Positions 15,759 through 29,424 of a stretch of DNA of 62,358 nucleotides are shown piece by piece (within the stretch, counting starts at the first letter, position 1; the number at the start of each line of letters is the position of its first letter). A program made the position numbers and the translations under genes. The notes beneath the pieces are model-generated. The model did no database searches. It was not told the origin of the DNA and was given only the letters and a program-made list of their open reading frames with translations. Source of the stretch: JAVBLG01 sp031553655. GTDB taxonomy: Bacteria > Desulfobacterota > Desulfovibrionia > Desulfovibrionales > Desulfovibrionaceae. Where the stretch lies: the NCBI GenBank assembly GCA_031553655.1, contig JAVBLG010000001.1, positions 1 to 62,358 on the forward strand, in the 5' to 3' direction.

Positions 15759-15806
15759 GGAGGAAGGTAATGGCTCAATTTTAGGCAAACTGAGCCATTA
15801 CCCTCC
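15759..15806 (-). promoter_or_regulatory. Intercistronic hairpin between dppA and dppB
   Basis: A 12-bp perfect stem (15766-15777 with 15791-15802), extendable by GGAG/CTCC, starting directly after the dppA stop codon and about 100 nt before dppB. No T-run follows. Such hairpins commonly stabilise the binding-protein mRNA and reduce read-through to the membrane subunits. The function is inferred. Confidence 0.65.
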
Positions 15807-15811
15807 GCAGC

Positions 15812-17341
15812 CTAGTAGTGGAGCTTATAATAGTTGAAGGGCTTTTCCACGGTCATTTCCACACCCTTGAGCCTGTCATTGCTGAGGGCGTAAACCTTGG
15901 TCACATACAAATCAACTTCCGGAGATTCTTCGGCCAGGAATTCCTGCACCTTCTTGTACACGGCCACGCGCTTGTCCTGATCAAAGGTGCGGCCTTCCAT
16001 GATCATTTCGTCCAGCTTGGGGTTTTGATACCACACGCGGTTAACGCCGCCGATGCCGTCCTTGCTGAAGCGGCGGGACAGGAACATGTCGGGATCCCAA
16101 TAGCAGCCCCAACTGGTGATGAACATGGGGGCCTTGTGGGAGGCTATGTACGAGGGGAACACGGCGTTTTCAATGCGCACGATTTCCACATTGATGTTGA
16201 TCATGGCCAAAAGAGCCTGCGCAACAGTAGCCATGCGTTCGGCTTCGTCACGGAACACTACGAGTTGGGTGTTGAAGCCGGGGCAGTTGGCCTGCTTCAT
16301 CAAGGCCTGGGCCTTTTCAATATTGAAGGAATACTTGTTAAGGGGATTCTGAATAGCGCCGAGCACGGTGGGCGCATGGGCGAAGGTGGCGCTGTTAAAA
16401 AGTACAACGCCTCTGCCGTCGTGGCCGACCTTCATGCAGGCGTCGCGGTCAATGGCAAAGGCCACAGCCTGGCGCACCAGCTTGTTTTTGAACCACTGAT
16501 GGGTATTGTCCATGCCAAGGTGCCACACCAGAGCGGAGGGCTGATCCCACAGCTTCAGCTTGGGGTTCTTGATTACGCGTTCGTAGTCGGTGGGAACGAA
16601 TTCGGCATTGAGGTCAGCCGCGCCGGTTTCAATGGCGATGGTTCTATTGGTGCCTTCGGGAATGACCTTGATGACAAGGGTCTTGTTCTGGGCCAGTTCA
16701 TCCTTGTTGAAGTAACCGTCAAAACGCTCAAACTTCACGGAGTCGCCAATCACGCGGCTGACAAACTTGTAGCGGCCGCTGCCCACGGGATTGGACCAGT
16801 TCTTGCTTTTTTCGGCTTTTTCGGCATAGGCCTTGGGCACAATGCTGGTGGCCGCGTGGGTAAGAGCCGAGGGCAGAGCGGGATAGGGACCTTCGGTGGT
16901 GATGGAAATGGTGTTGTCATTAACCTTGGTGATGGCCTTCACCGGCTTGAACAGCGCGCCGAGGGCGGTGCCGGCCTTGGCCCGGTTGAGCGAATAGACA
17001 ACGTCATCCACGGTAAGGGTGGTGCCGTCATGGTATTTGACATTATCCCATATGGTCAAATGCCATTCGGAATCATTCACCATTTTGTAATCTTTGCACA
17101 ATTCTTTCACGTCACCGGCCAGTCGGTCAGTGGGGAATGTGAACAGACGGCTGTAGATATTGTACAGCACATACTGATTGTTCAAGTCCGAGGTGGCAAT
17201 GGGATCAAAGCTGATCATGTCAAGAGCCTGAACAACAGTAATGTTGTCGTTGCCCTTGCTTTCGGCGGCCACGGCCGCACCGGCCGACACAGTCACGGCC
17301 AGAGCCGCGGTAAGCAAGAGTTTGAAAGCTTTTTTTAACAT
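15812..17341 (-). CDS. dppA: Periplasmic dipeptide/oligopeptide-binding protein (SBP family 5)
   Basis: A 509-residue protein with a Sec signal peptide (FKLLLTAALAVTVSAGAAVAAES). The mature chain is of family 5 type: VQALDMISFDPIATSDLNNQYVLYNIYSRLFTF, then LTIWDNVKYHDGTTLTVDDVVYSLNRAK and the region AVAFAIDRDACMKVG. It captures peptides or related solutes for DppBCDF. Nickel- and heme-binding relatives exist, so the ligand is uncertain. The ATG at 17341 follows AAAGGA. An extended -10 element and an unusual orphan Shine-Dalgarno lie in the 5' leader. Confidence 0.92.
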   Translation of the reverse strand: MLKKAFKLLLTAALAVTVSAGAAVAAESKGNDNITVVQALDMISFDPIATSDLNNQYVLYNIYSRLFTFPTDRLAGDVKELCKDYKMVNDSEWHLTIWDNVKYHDGTTLTVDDVVYSLNRAKAGTALGALFKPVKAITKVNDNTISITTEGPYPALPSALTHAATSIVPKAYAEKAEKSKNWSNPVGSGRYKFVSRVIGDSVKFERFDGYFNKDELAQNKTLVIKVIPEGTNRTIAIETGAADLNAEFVPTDYERVIKNPKLKLWDQPSALVWHLGMDNTHQWFKNKLVRQAVAFAIDRDACMKVGHDGRGVVLFNSATFAHAPTVLGAIQNPLNKYSFNIEKAQALMKQANCPGFNTQLVVFRDEAERMATVAQALLAMININVEIVRIENAVFPSYIASHKAPMFITSWGCYWDPDMFLSRRFSKDGIGGVNRVWYQNPKLDEMIMEGRTFDQDKRVAVYKKVQEFLAEESPEVDLYVTKVYALSNDRLKGVEMTVEKPFNYYKLHY

Positions 17342-17435
17342 ATTTAATCCTTTAGTATTTACTGGAAATATATATGGATAAACTTTTAACCGGATAACTG
17401 GCCTCCGGTTTCCTCAGCCGAATATGCTGTATGCT

Positions 17436-17471
17436 TCACCTCCTTTATGCTGAAAACCGCACATTGTAACA
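17436..17471 (-). promoter_or_regulatory. dppA leader: extended -10 element and orphan Shine-Dalgarno
   Basis: On the minus strand TGTTACAAT (17463-17471) is an extended -10 element. About 17 nt after it, AAAGGAGGTGA (17436-17446) is an 11-nt perfect complement of the 16S rRNA 3' end, yet no ATG, GTG or TTG stands at a usable distance, and dppA starts about 95 nt further on with its own AAAGGA. It may be a ribosome standby or regulatory site. The rest of 17342-17563 shows nothing clear. Confidence 0.45.
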
Positions 17472-17563
17472 AATTAAAATTCCAAGATCATCAACACCGT
17501 AACCAAAATGTTACATGACAATCCCAGTGCAAAATCGGGCCTTGTAGGCAAAAGATATAGATA

Positions 17564-18085
17564 TTATGCGGATATCAGGCGTGTTCTGTCCGTGTCGCCA
17601 CGAAAATGAAGAAAGGAACGGACAGCGCCTAAATAGCGGCGCTTTCCGGAAAAAGACTGCTGAAGGGGCACCCATTCCCCTCCTCCAACCTTGAGGAAGC
17701 TATAAATCGGAAGGAATACGGTGATGCGTCCACCGCGCCGCGAGGCAAGGTCCGGGGCTACCCACCATAAATATTCCATTCCGACCACACCGTCAGAAAG
17801 CTGCCTGGGCAAGCCGCCGCTGGAAAAAAGAAAACATAGTCGCTCAGCATCGTGCAGCATTTCACGCACTTCAGGCGCGGGCTCTTGCAAAGCTTGCGAT
17901 GCGAGCGCGCGACCTCCCGAGGCGGCGGAATAATACTCCCCGGAAGACGCGGGGCGTTCCGGTGATGCCTGCTCCGCATTGGAAAACGCGGGCACAATGA
18001 CAAATGCGACCGCAAGGCATAAGATCATGAAAACACGAATAAGCGACCCAAAGCCGCCCAGAGGAAAATACCTCTTGTTCCGCAT
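17564..18085 (-). CDS. Exported protein of unknown function
   Basis: The ATG at 18085 lies 7 nt after AAAGGAG. 173 residues with a basic N-region and signal helix (SLIRVFMILCLAVAFVIVPAFSNAEQ). The mature chain begins with a small-residue and proline-rich stretch, then a globular part with VREMLHDAERLCFLFSSGG, VVGMEYLWWVAP, RRGGRITVFLPIYSFLK and a basic C terminus. One cysteine after the leader. No recognised family. It is upstream of dppA on the same strand but 220 nt away with a promoter in between, so probably independent. Confidence 0.65.
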   Translation of the reverse strand: MRNKRYFPLGGFGSLIRVFMILCLAVAFVIVPAFSNAEQASPERPASSGEYYSAASGGRALASQALQEPAPEVREMLHDAERLCFLFSSGGLPRQLSDGVVGMEYLWWVAPDLASRRGGRITVFLPIYSFLKVGGGEWVPLQQSFSGKRRYLGAVRSFLHFRGDTDRTRLISA

Positions 18086-18460
18086 CCATAATCTCCTTTG
18101 AATTCAGACAAATTTTTCCGCCATCACTGTCGAACCAATAAAGGCGATACTAATCTTAAATGCTATAAAGTATCGAAAACCATTACTTATTGTATGCAAT
18201 CCTATTGCATGGTTCCATAAAAGTCAACATGCCCAAATTCTGAATATGGCTCTTTTGAAGCAATCTTGTTCAATAAAGCACAAACTATGCGGGCAAAACC
18301 ATGACCATAAAATAAAATTTTTAATTTTATAAATTTTTTGTGCAACATGATCCGCCTGGCGTCATTCGATTCTCTTGCACCTCATGTTCTTACATGTTAT
18401 CAAAAATCGTTTTTCATTACTTTGCCGGGCCAATAGCCCGGTAAGAACACCGGAGACTCC
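18086..18460. other. 375-nt intergenic region between divergent exported-protein genes
   Basis: AT-rich, no gene seen. It holds a run of A/T blocks at about 18310-18345 and a small hairpin, CCGGGC-CAATA-GCCCGG (18425-18441), 20 nt before the start codon at 18461. The hairpin lies just upstream of the GGAG of that gene and could affect its translation. No promoter with good spacing was found on either strand. Confidence 0.5.
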
Positions 18461-19183
18461 ATGCCACTTTTATCCATAAGTTCTTTGCCATCACTGCCTA
18501 TTTTAGTGCTGGCCCTGCTTTTGTCTTCTTTTTCCATGCCCGCCTTTGCCGCCGCAACCGGCGGAAACTCGGCGGAAATAACGAAAAAGACCGGCAGGTT
18601 GAATGTGAACATCACCTATCCGGTTCTTAATGTGGAACTTGTGGACAAAGACATTGCAAAATGGGCCGAGGGGCTGGTCAGTTCCGTGGAAGACATGCTG
18701 GAAAAGGATCAGGCTGAAGGCATGACCGGTTCAGGCAACCCTTACGAGCTCAGAAACGATTATGAGCTGAGTTACCCTTCAGCCGAAGCTGTGAGCATTA
18801 TTTTTACTGTGGCTACCTACACCGGAGGCGCTCACGACAACATAGACATTATTGTGCTGTCTTACGAGCTGAACTCCGGCGAGCTGCTGAGCCTGGAAGA
18901 TATTTTCAAAGATCAGGAAAGTGCGCTGAACATCATGTCGTCCTACACCTACAAGGCTCTGGCTGCCAGATTTGGTGAAGATCGCATAGAAGATATGCTC
19001 AGAACCGGCACGACCCCGGATACCGACAATTTTTCCAGTATATCCCTAAACAAAAACGGCATATGCGTGCACTTTCAACCTTATCAGGCAGCCCCTTGGT
19101 CATACGGCGCTCAAAAGGTGGAAATACCGCTTGACGAATTCCAGGAAGCCGAACCCAGATTGAGTTTGTGGGGTAAAAAATAA
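18461..19183 (+). CDS. Exported DUF4163/DUF3298-type protein
   Basis: A 240-residue protein with a signal peptide (ILVLALLLSSFSMPAFAAA). The mature part resembles the DUF4163-DUF3298 architecture seen in the extracellular part of RsiV and in many periplasmic proteins: LNVNITYPVLNVE, then a first domain with DYELSYPSAEAVSIIFTVATYTGGAHDN and a second with YELNSGELLSLEDIFKD...ISLNKNGICVHFQPYQAAPWSYGAQKVEIPLDE. These match the conserved Y-TGGAH and P-Y----YG motifs. Function unknown; some relatives bind lysozyme. Start supported by GGAG at 18452-18455. Ends 4 nt before sdaA, so likely co-transcribed with it although no functional link is evident. Confidence 0.75.
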   Translation: MPLLSISSLPSLPILVLALLLSSFSMPAFAAATGGNSAEITKKTGRLNVNITYPVLNVELVDKDIAKWAEGLVSSVEDMLEKDQAEGMTGSGNPYELRNDYELSYPSAEAVSIIFTVATYTGGAHDNIDIIVLSYELNSGELLSLEDIFKDQESALNIMSSYTYKALAARFGEDRIEDMLRTGTTPDTDNFSSISLNKNGICVHFQPYQAAPWSYGAQKVEIPLDEFQEAEPRLSLWGKK

Positions 19184-19187
19184 CGCC

Positions 19188-20600
19188 ATGGCCCTGAAAG
19201 AAATCCTACCCTCTTCCGTCAGCAACCCCACCCCCATAGAAACGGCCATAGTCGATCTTTTCAAGTCCGGCCCAGGTCCCTCCAGCTCTCATACCATAGG
19301 CCCCATGCGCGCGGCCCATGATTTTTCCACACGCATAAAAGCCCTTCCCCAGGAAAAAATCAGCCAGGCCTCGTCTTTGGAAGTGAGGCTTTACGGCTCG
19401 CTCAGCGCCACAGGAAAGGGGCACGGCACGTCCCCGGCCATTCTGGCCGGGCTGATCGGTTATAATCCTGCCGAGTGCCCTCCTGGCCTTCCGGCAAAGC
19501 TCGAAGCCAACCCCGAGCAGAAACATTACCTCACTTTAGGACCGATTACCCTGCCCTTTGGCCTGGAAGATATTGTCAATGCCGAGGTGGCGCACAATTT
19601 TCCTTACAGCAACACCATGCTTATGAACCTGAAAGACAAGGACGGGCGCATCATTGAGAGCATGGAGTATTATTCCGTTGGCGGCGGATTTATCCAATGG
19701 AAGGGCTGGGCGCCTCCGGAACGGGGCAAACCTCGCCATCCTTACGGCAATATGCGCCAATTGCGGGAACTGCTTAAAGAAACCGGGCTAAATCTCCATG
19801 AATTGATCATGGAAAATGAAATGGCCATAACCGGATCCTCGCGTCCAGCCATCTACGACTATTTACGTAATATTATGGAAATAATGCTCGGCAGCGTGGA
19901 ACGCGGGCTTAAAGCTTCGGGCCTTTTGCCCGGAACATTGGGTGTGCATCGAAAAGCCGGAATCATTTTTGAGGCTGCGGAAAAAATACCGCTGCCTCAC
20001 AGCGCTGATCGTTTTCTCACCAAACTCAACGCCTACGCCTTTGCCGCTTCGGAAGAAAACGCCGGTGGCGGGGTGATTGTAACCGCGCCCACATGTGGCT
20101 CGGCCGGGGTGATCCCCGCCCTGCTCTACTCCATGAAGCACGATCTGGACATAGGCGAACGCGCGCTGCGCGAAGGCATGCTGGCCTCGGCCGCAGTGGG
20201 CTTTCTGGCCAAGCACAATGCGGCCATAGCCGGAGCCGAAGTGGGCTGCCAAGGGGAAGTGGGCGTGGCTTCGGCCATGGGCGCGGCGCTGGTAGCCCAT
20301 GCCAGAGGCTACTCCGCCGAAGTGCTCGAAAATGCCTCGGAGATAGCTCTGGAACATCACCTTGGCCTAACCTGCGACCCGGTGGGCGGATATGTGCAGA
20401 TACCCTGCATTGAGCGCAATGCCGTGGGCGCGATGAAGGCTTACAATGCCTGCCTGCTGGCCTCTTGCGAAAAAAGCGGACAGCACATGGTGTCGCTGGA
20501 CGCGGTAATTAGAGCCATGGCCGAAACCGGACGGGAAATGAATTCAAAATTCAAAGAAACCAGCGCAGGAGGTCTTGCCGTGTGTTTGGTGGACTGCTAA
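19188..20600 (+). CDS. sdaA: L-serine ammonia-lyase, iron-sulfur type, single chain
   Basis: Converts L-serine to pyruvate and ammonia with a [4Fe-4S] cluster. The 470-residue chain carries both domains in one polypeptide: an N-terminal beta part with DLFKSGPGPSSSHTIGPMRAA and HGTSPAILAGLIG, and a C-terminal alpha part with TAPTCGSAGVIPA, GAEVGCQGEVGVASAMGAAL and LGLTCDPVGGYVQIPCIERNAVGAMKA. The cysteines in GCQGE, TCDPVGG and PCIERN match the cluster ligands of the family. It supplies pyruvate in an amino-acid-fermenting or sulfate-reducing lifestyle. It follows the DUF3298-type gene with a 4-nt gap and is followed by palindromic repeat B. Confidence 0.95.
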   Translation: MALKEILPSSVSNPTPIETAIVDLFKSGPGPSSSHTIGPMRAAHDFSTRIKALPQEKISQASSLEVRLYGSLSATGKGHGTSPAILAGLIGYNPAECPPGLPAKLEANPEQKHYLTLGPITLPFGLEDIVNAEVAHNFPYSNTMLMNLKDKDGRIIESMEYYSVGGGFIQWKGWAPPERGKPRHPYGNMRQLRELLKETGLNLHELIMENEMAITGSSRPAIYDYLRNIMEIMLGSVERGLKASGLLPGTLGVHRKAGIIFEAAEKIPLPHSADRFLTKLNAYAFAASEENAGGGVIVTAPTCGSAGVIPALLYSMKHDLDIGERALREGMLASAAVGFLAKHNAAIAGAEVGCQGEVGVASAMGAALVAHARGYSAEVLENASEIALEHHLGLTCDPVGGYVQIPCIERNAVGAMKAYNACLLASCEKSGQHMVSLDAVIRAMAETGREMNSKFKETSAGGLAVCLVDC

Positions 20601-20622
20601 CCAACTTTCATCTAGAAGATGA

Positions 20623-20750
20623 GACGGCGGGCAGGTTTGCCGCCAGGCGAGGAAGGCGGAGTTTTCCGCGAGGCGTGTGTACTCTTCCGGTACTCAACCC
20701 GAGCGGAAAATGAGCCTGACGAAGCATCACGACAAATTACCGCCCGCCGT
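20623..20750. repeat. Dispersed palindromic element, family 1, copy B
   Basis: Outer arms ACGGCGGGC/GCCCGCCGT, second stem GTTTG/CAAAT, apex GTGTACTCTTCCGGTACTC followed by CCGAGCGGAAAA, with GAGGAAGGCGGA and GTTTTCCGCGAGGC on the left as in copies A, C and D. It starts about 20 nt after the sdaA stop. A T-run (about 20775-20784) follows within 30 nt, so it could act as a terminator for sdaA. Confidence 0.7.
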
Positions 20751-20824
20751 AGCCCACCGCAAATTTTCTCTTGCTTTTTTTTAGAGAGAGGGTTAAGCAT
20801 ACCGATTGCGGACTTAAACGGTGA

Positions 20825-20972
20825 TTGATAAATAACGCTCATAACCGTTATAAACTTACTGGCTGGCCCTTGCAAGCATAATATAAAAAAAATTTTGAGC
20901 AACGCCCATGATCCTGTAAAAAAATAAGACAGGTAGTGGGCTTTTGTTGCCGCATTTTCATTTTAGTATCAA
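20825..20972 (+). promoter_or_regulatory. Candidate sigma70 promoters for rpoBC
   Basis: Two candidates read toward rpoB. The first is TTGATA (20825-20830), 18-nt spacer, TATAAA (20849-20854). The second is TTGTTG (20944-20949), 17-nt spacer, TATCAA (20967-20972). The first is the better match. They would let rpoBC be transcribed without the usual ribosomal-protein promoter upstream. The rest of 20751-21029 is AT-rich with no gene. Confidence 0.5.
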
Positions 20973-21029
20973 AAGCTATTATAAAAATTAGACTTTTCGT
21001 TAAGTTCAACACATTACCCATAGAGGTAT

Positions 21030-25157
<4,128 letters not shown>

Positions 25158-25175
25158 AAATATAAGCAGGTGAAT

Positions 25176-28100
25176 ATGAGCCTCGATGATCTTTTTACAG
25201 CGCGCGGCAGTTCGGCCGGTACGACCAATATCCGCAATCTGAAAGAAATACAAATATCCATCGCTTCGCCCGAGAGCGTGCGCGAATGGTCTTATGGCGA
25301 GGTAAAAAAGCCCGAAACCATTAACTACCGCACGTTCAAACCCGAGCGCGACGGCCTTTTCTGCGCCAAAATCTTCGGCCCGGTAAAAGACTATGAGTGC
25401 AACTGCGGCAAATACAAACGCATGAAGCATCGCGGTATCGTGTGCGAAAAATGCGGCGTTGAAGTAATCGCTTCCAAAGTGCGCCGTGAGCGCATGGGGC
25501 ATATTGAGCTGGCCGCGCCCGTGTCCCATTTATGGTTTCTGAAAACCTTACCTTCCAAAATCGGCACCATTCTCGACATGACTATGGCCGATCTGGAAAA
25601 AGTGCTTTATTTCGACTCTTATATAGTTCTTGATCCGGGTCCGACCACCCTGACAAAAATGCAGGTCATTTCCGAGGAACAATACCTCCAGGTGCTCGAC
25701 CACTACGGTGAAGACGTGATCCAGGTGGGCATGGGCGCCGAGGCCGTGCGCAGCCTGTTGGAAGAGCTGAATCTGGACAAGCTGCGCGTGGAGCTGCGCG
25801 AAGAATCGCAATCCACCAAAAGCCAGACCAAGAAGAAAAAGCTCACCAAACGCCTCAAGGTTGTGGAATCCTTCCTTGAGTCGCAGAACAAGCCCGAATG
25901 GATGATCATGGAAGTTATTCCGGTTATTCCGCCGGAATTGCGCCCTCTGGTTCCTCTTGACGGCGGACGTTTCGCAACTTCAGACCTCAACGACCTGTAC
26001 CGTCGGGTGATCAACCGCAACAACCGTCTGAAAAGACTTATGGAGCTCGGCGCGCCGGAAATCATTATCCGCAACGAAAAGCGTATGCTTCAGGAAGCCG
26101 TGGACGCCCTGTTCGACAACGGCAGGCGCGGCCGGGCCATTACCGGCACCAACGGCCGCCCGCTGAAGTCACTTTCAGATATGATTAAAGGCAAGCAAGG
26201 GCGCTTCCGCCAGAACCTGCTGGGCAAACGCGTGGACTATTCCGGGCGTTCGGTTATTGTGGTCGGCCCCAAGCTCAAGCTGCATCAATGCGGCCTGCCC
26301 AACAAAATGGCGCTCGAGTTGTTCAAGCCCTTTATTTACTCCGAGCTTGAAAAAAGAGGCCATGCCTCCACGATTAAAAGCGCCAAAAAGATGGTGGAGC
26401 GTGAAGAACTGGTGGTGTGGGATATCCTTTCCGAAGTGGTGCGCGAATACCCCATTCTGCTCAACCGCGCCCCCACCCTGCACCGTCTGGGCATTCAAGC
26501 CTTTGAACCTCTGTTGGTGGAAGGCAAAGCCATCCAACTGCATCCCCTGGTCTGCTCGGCCTACAACGCCGACTTTGACGGCGACCAGATGGCCGTGCAT
26601 ATTCCTCTGTCTGTGGAAGCGCAGATCGAATGCCGCGTGCTGATGATGAGCACCAACAACATTCTTTCGCCCGCCAACGGCACCCCGGTTATTGTGCCTT
26701 CACAGGACATCGTGCTGGGCCTTTACTATATGACCGTGGAGCGTTCCTTTGAACAGGGCGAAGGCATGACCTTCTGCGCCCCGTGGGAAGTTGTAGCCGC
26801 CTACGACGCCGGGCAACTCGGCCTGCATGCGCGCATCAAAGTGCGCATGGATGACGGCAACCTTGTGGAAACTACCACCGGGCGCATTCTGGTGCGCGAG
26901 GTGCTGCCCTCGGGTGTGCCTTTCGAGCATGTGAACACCGTGCTCACCAAGAAGAACATCGCCAAGCTGGTGGGTTCGTCCTACCGCGACGCCGGTATCA
27001 AGGCTACAGTAATTCTCTGTGACCGCCTGAAAGACATCGGTTACGAATACGCCACCCGTGCGGGCGTGACTATCGGGGTGAAAGACCTGCGCATTCCCGT
27101 TGCCAAAAAGAAGATTCTGGAAACTTCGCAGGCCGAGGTTGACGACATTGAACGCCAGTACCGTGACGGGATCATCACCCGCACGGAAAAATACAATAAG
27201 GTCGTTGACGTGTGGACCAAAGCCACCCAGGACGTTTCCTCGGAAATGACCAAAGAAATATCTTATGATACAGTCACCGACGCCAAAACCGGCAGACAGG
27301 AAAAGAACCAGAGCTTCAACCCCATCTTTATGATGTCCAACTCCGGGGCCCGAGGCAACCAGGACCAGATGCGCCAGCTCGCGGGCATGCGCGGTCTTAT
27401 GGCTAAGCCTTCGGGTGAAATCATTGAAACGCCCATCACCTCCAGCTTCCGCGAAGGGCTGTCGGTGTTGCAGTACTTCAACTCCACCCACGGCGCACGC
27501 AAAGGCCTTGCCGACACCGCGCTCAAAACGGCCAACTCCGGTTACCTCACCCGCCGTCTGGTGGACGTGGTGCAGGACGTGATCGTAACTGAGCATGATT
27601 GCGGCACGGTTGACGGCATTGAGCTGTCGCATCTGAAAGAAGCGGGCGACATCAAGACCACCCTGGCGGAGCGTGTCCTGGGCCGCGTTCTACTGCACCC
27701 GGTGTATGATCCTGATAATCCATCGGAAATACTACTGCCCGAAAACACGCTCATTGACGAAGAAGTGGCTCTTATTCTCCACGAAAAGCATGTATCGTCC
27801 ATCAGCATCCGTTCGGCTCTCACCTGCCAGGCCGATCGCGGCATCTGCGCCCACTGCTACGGGCGCGACCTTGCCAGGGGCCATATGGTGAACATCGGCG
27901 AAACCGTGGGAATTATCGCGGCGCAGTCTATCGGCGAACCGGGTACCCAGCTCACCATGCGCACCTTCCACATCGGCGGCACGGCTTCCAAAGAAATTGA
28001 AAAATCCAGTTTCGAGGCCATGCATCCCGGCCGAGTCATCTACAATCGGGTCAAGGCCGTTACCAACCGCGACGGCATATCGCTGGTGCTCGGTAAGAGC

Positions 28101-29339
28101 GGCCAGCTCACCATTGTGGACGCTCAGGGCCGCGAAAGGGAAAAATATACCCTGCCCAACGGCGCCCGCCTTAATGTGAGCGACGGGCAGGAAATCACCA
28201 AGGGCACCATTCTCGCCGAATGGGATCCCTTTAACGAACCCTTCGTCTCCGAAGTGGACGGTGTAATCAAGTTCACCGACATTGTGGAAGGCAAAACAGT
28301 GCAGGAAAAGGTGGACGAAGCCACTCGCCAGGCCACCCAGACTATCATGGAATACCGTACTACCAACTTCCGTCCCTCCGTTTCGGTATGCGACGAGGGC
28401 GGAAACGTAAAAATGCGCGGCTCGTCGGGCATGGCGGCGGTATACAGCCTGCCTGTGGGGGCCATCATCATGGTGCGCAATGACCAGGCCATCGAGGCCG
28501 GCGACGTTATCGCCCGTAAGCCTCGTGAAACTTCCAAGACAAAAGACATCGTGGGTGGTCTGCCGCGTGTGGCCGAACTCTTTGAAGTACGCAAACCCAA
28601 GGATATGGCCGTGGTTTCGGAAATATCGGGCACGGTCAGCTCGGGTGGCGAATCAAAGGGCAAACGCAAGCTGGTGGTTACTCCCGAAATTGGCGAAGCC
28701 AAGGAATACCTGGTGCCCAAGGGTAAGCACATCACCGCCTCTGACGGTGACTTTGTGGAGGCGGGTGATACCCTGACCGAAGGCTACCCGGAACTGCACG
28801 ACATTTTGCGCACCAGGGGCGAAAAATACCTGGCTCGCTACCTTGTCGACGAAATACAGGAAGTTTACCGCTTCCAGGGCGTGGGCATAGATGACAAGCA
28901 CATTGAAGTGATCGTGCGCCAGATGCTTAAAAAGATTACCATACTTGATCCGGGGGGTACCAGCTTCCTGGTGGGTGAACAAGTGGACAAAAACGAGTTC
29001 CGCGTGGAAAACCAGAAAGCCATGGCCGAAGGATTTACCCCGGCTACGGCCGAACCGCTGGTGCTGGGCATAACTCAGGCCTCGCTGACCACGTCCTCGT
29101 TCATTTCGGCGGCTTCTTTCCAGGAAACCACCAAAGTGCTCACCGAAGCCTCGCTCAAGGGCAAACGCGACCCCTTGCGCGGTTTGAAGGAAAACGTCAT
29201 TGTGGGTCGGTTGATCCCGGCTGGCACCGGCTACCGCGAATACGTGAACGGCGACATTGTGGTTCCGGACCAAAAAGAACGCCCGGATCAATTCCTGGAA
29301 GATCTGGTGGAGAATCCGTATTTGGTGGATTTGGATTAA
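25176..29339 (+). CDS. rpoC: DNA-directed RNA polymerase subunit beta'
   Basis: I start at the ATG 25176, 5 nt after AAGCAGG; a GTG at 25170 would overlap that site. 1387 residues. The N-terminal zinc finger is CNCGKYKRMKHRGIVCEKCG. The catalytic magnesium motif NADFDGDQMAVH is at about residue 460. The bridge-helix and trigger-loop region includes GARGNQDQMRQLAGMRGLMAKPSGEIIETPI, and the second zinc site CQADRGICAHCYGRD is present. The final segment VGRLIPAGTGYREY is the usual C-terminal motif. It ends in a strong rho-independent terminator. Confidence 0.99.
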   Translation: MSLDDLFTARGSSAGTTNIRNLKEIQISIASPESVREWSYGEVKKPETINYRTFKPERDGLFCAKIFGPVKDYECNCGKYKRMKHRGIVCEKCGVEVIASKVRRERMGHIELAAPVSHLWFLKTLPSKIGTILDMTMADLEKVLYFDSYIVLDPGPTTLTKMQVISEEQYLQVLDHYGEDVIQVGMGAEAVRSLLEELNLDKLRVELREESQSTKSQTKKKKLTKRLKVVESFLESQNKPEWMIMEVIPVIPPELRPLVPLDGGRFATSDLNDLYRRVINRNNRLKRLMELGAPEIIIRNEKRMLQEAVDALFDNGRRGRAITGTNGRPLKSLSDMIKGKQGRFRQNLLGKRVDYSGRSVIVVGPKLKLHQCGLPNKMALELFKPFIYSELEKRGHASTIKSAKKMVEREELVVWDILSEVVREYPILLNRAPTLHRLGIQAFEPLLVEGKAIQLHPLVCSAYNADFDGDQMAVHIPLSVEAQIECRVLMMSTNNILSPANGTPVIVPSQDIVLGLYYMTVERSFEQGEGMTFCAPWEVVAAYDAGQLGLHARIKVRMDDGNLVETTTGRILVREVLPSGVPFEHVNTVLTKKNIAKLVGSSYRDAGIKATVILCDRLKDIGYEYATRAGVTIGVKDLRIPVAKKKILETSQAEVDDIERQYRDGIITRTEKYNKVVDVWTKATQDVSSEMTKEISYDTVTDAKTGRQEKNQSFNPIFMMSNSGARGNQDQMRQLAGMRGLMAKPSGEIIETPITSSFREGLSVLQYFNSTHGARKGLADTALKTANSGYLTRRLVDVVQDVIVTEHDCGTVDGIELSHLKEAGDIKTTLAERVLGRVLLHPVYDPDNPSEILLPENTLIDEEVALILHEKHVSSISIRSALTCQADRGICAHCYGRDLARGHMVNIGETVGIIAAQSIGEPGTQLTMRTFHIGGTASKEIEKSSFEAMHPGRVIYNRVKAVTNRDGISLVLGKSGQLTIVDAQGREREKYTLPNGARLNVSDGQEITKGTILAEWDPFNEPFVSEVDGVIKFTDIVEGKTVQEKVDEATRQATQTIMEYRTTNFRPSVSVCDEGGNVKMRGSSGMAAVYSLPVGAIIMVRNDQAIEAGDVIARKPRETSKTKDIVGGLPRVAELFEVRKPKDMAVVSEISGTVSSGGESKGKRKLVVTPEIGEAKEYLVPKGKHITASDGDFVEAGDTLTEGYPELHDILRTRGEKYLARYLVDEIQEVYRFQGVGIDDKHIEVIVRQMLKKITILDPGGTSFLVGEQVDKNEFRVENQKAMAEGFTPATAEPLVLGITQASLTTSSFISAASFQETTKVLTEASLKGKRDPLRGLKENVIVGRLIPAGTGYREYVNGDIVVPDQKERPDQFLEDLVENPYLVDLD

Positions 29340-29373
29340 AACAGCCTGCTCACAGATACAGGCAATAGATAAA

Positions 29374-29409
29374 GCGGCGGGCCGGAAAAATCTGGCCCGC
29401 CGCTTTTTT
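29374..29409 (+). terminator. rpoC rho-independent terminator
   Basis: A perfect 10-bp GC-rich stem (29374-29383 with 29394-29403), a 10-nt loop and six T. It starts 35 nt after the rpoC stop. Confidence 0.93.
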
Positions 29410-29424
29410 ACTCTTTCGAGGATG

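Noticed and set aside
15818..17338. A 506-codon open frame antisense to dppA
   Set aside because: Covers almost exactly the dppA gene in reverse and has shadow composition; dppA has a signal peptide, family motifs and a Shine-Dalgarno.
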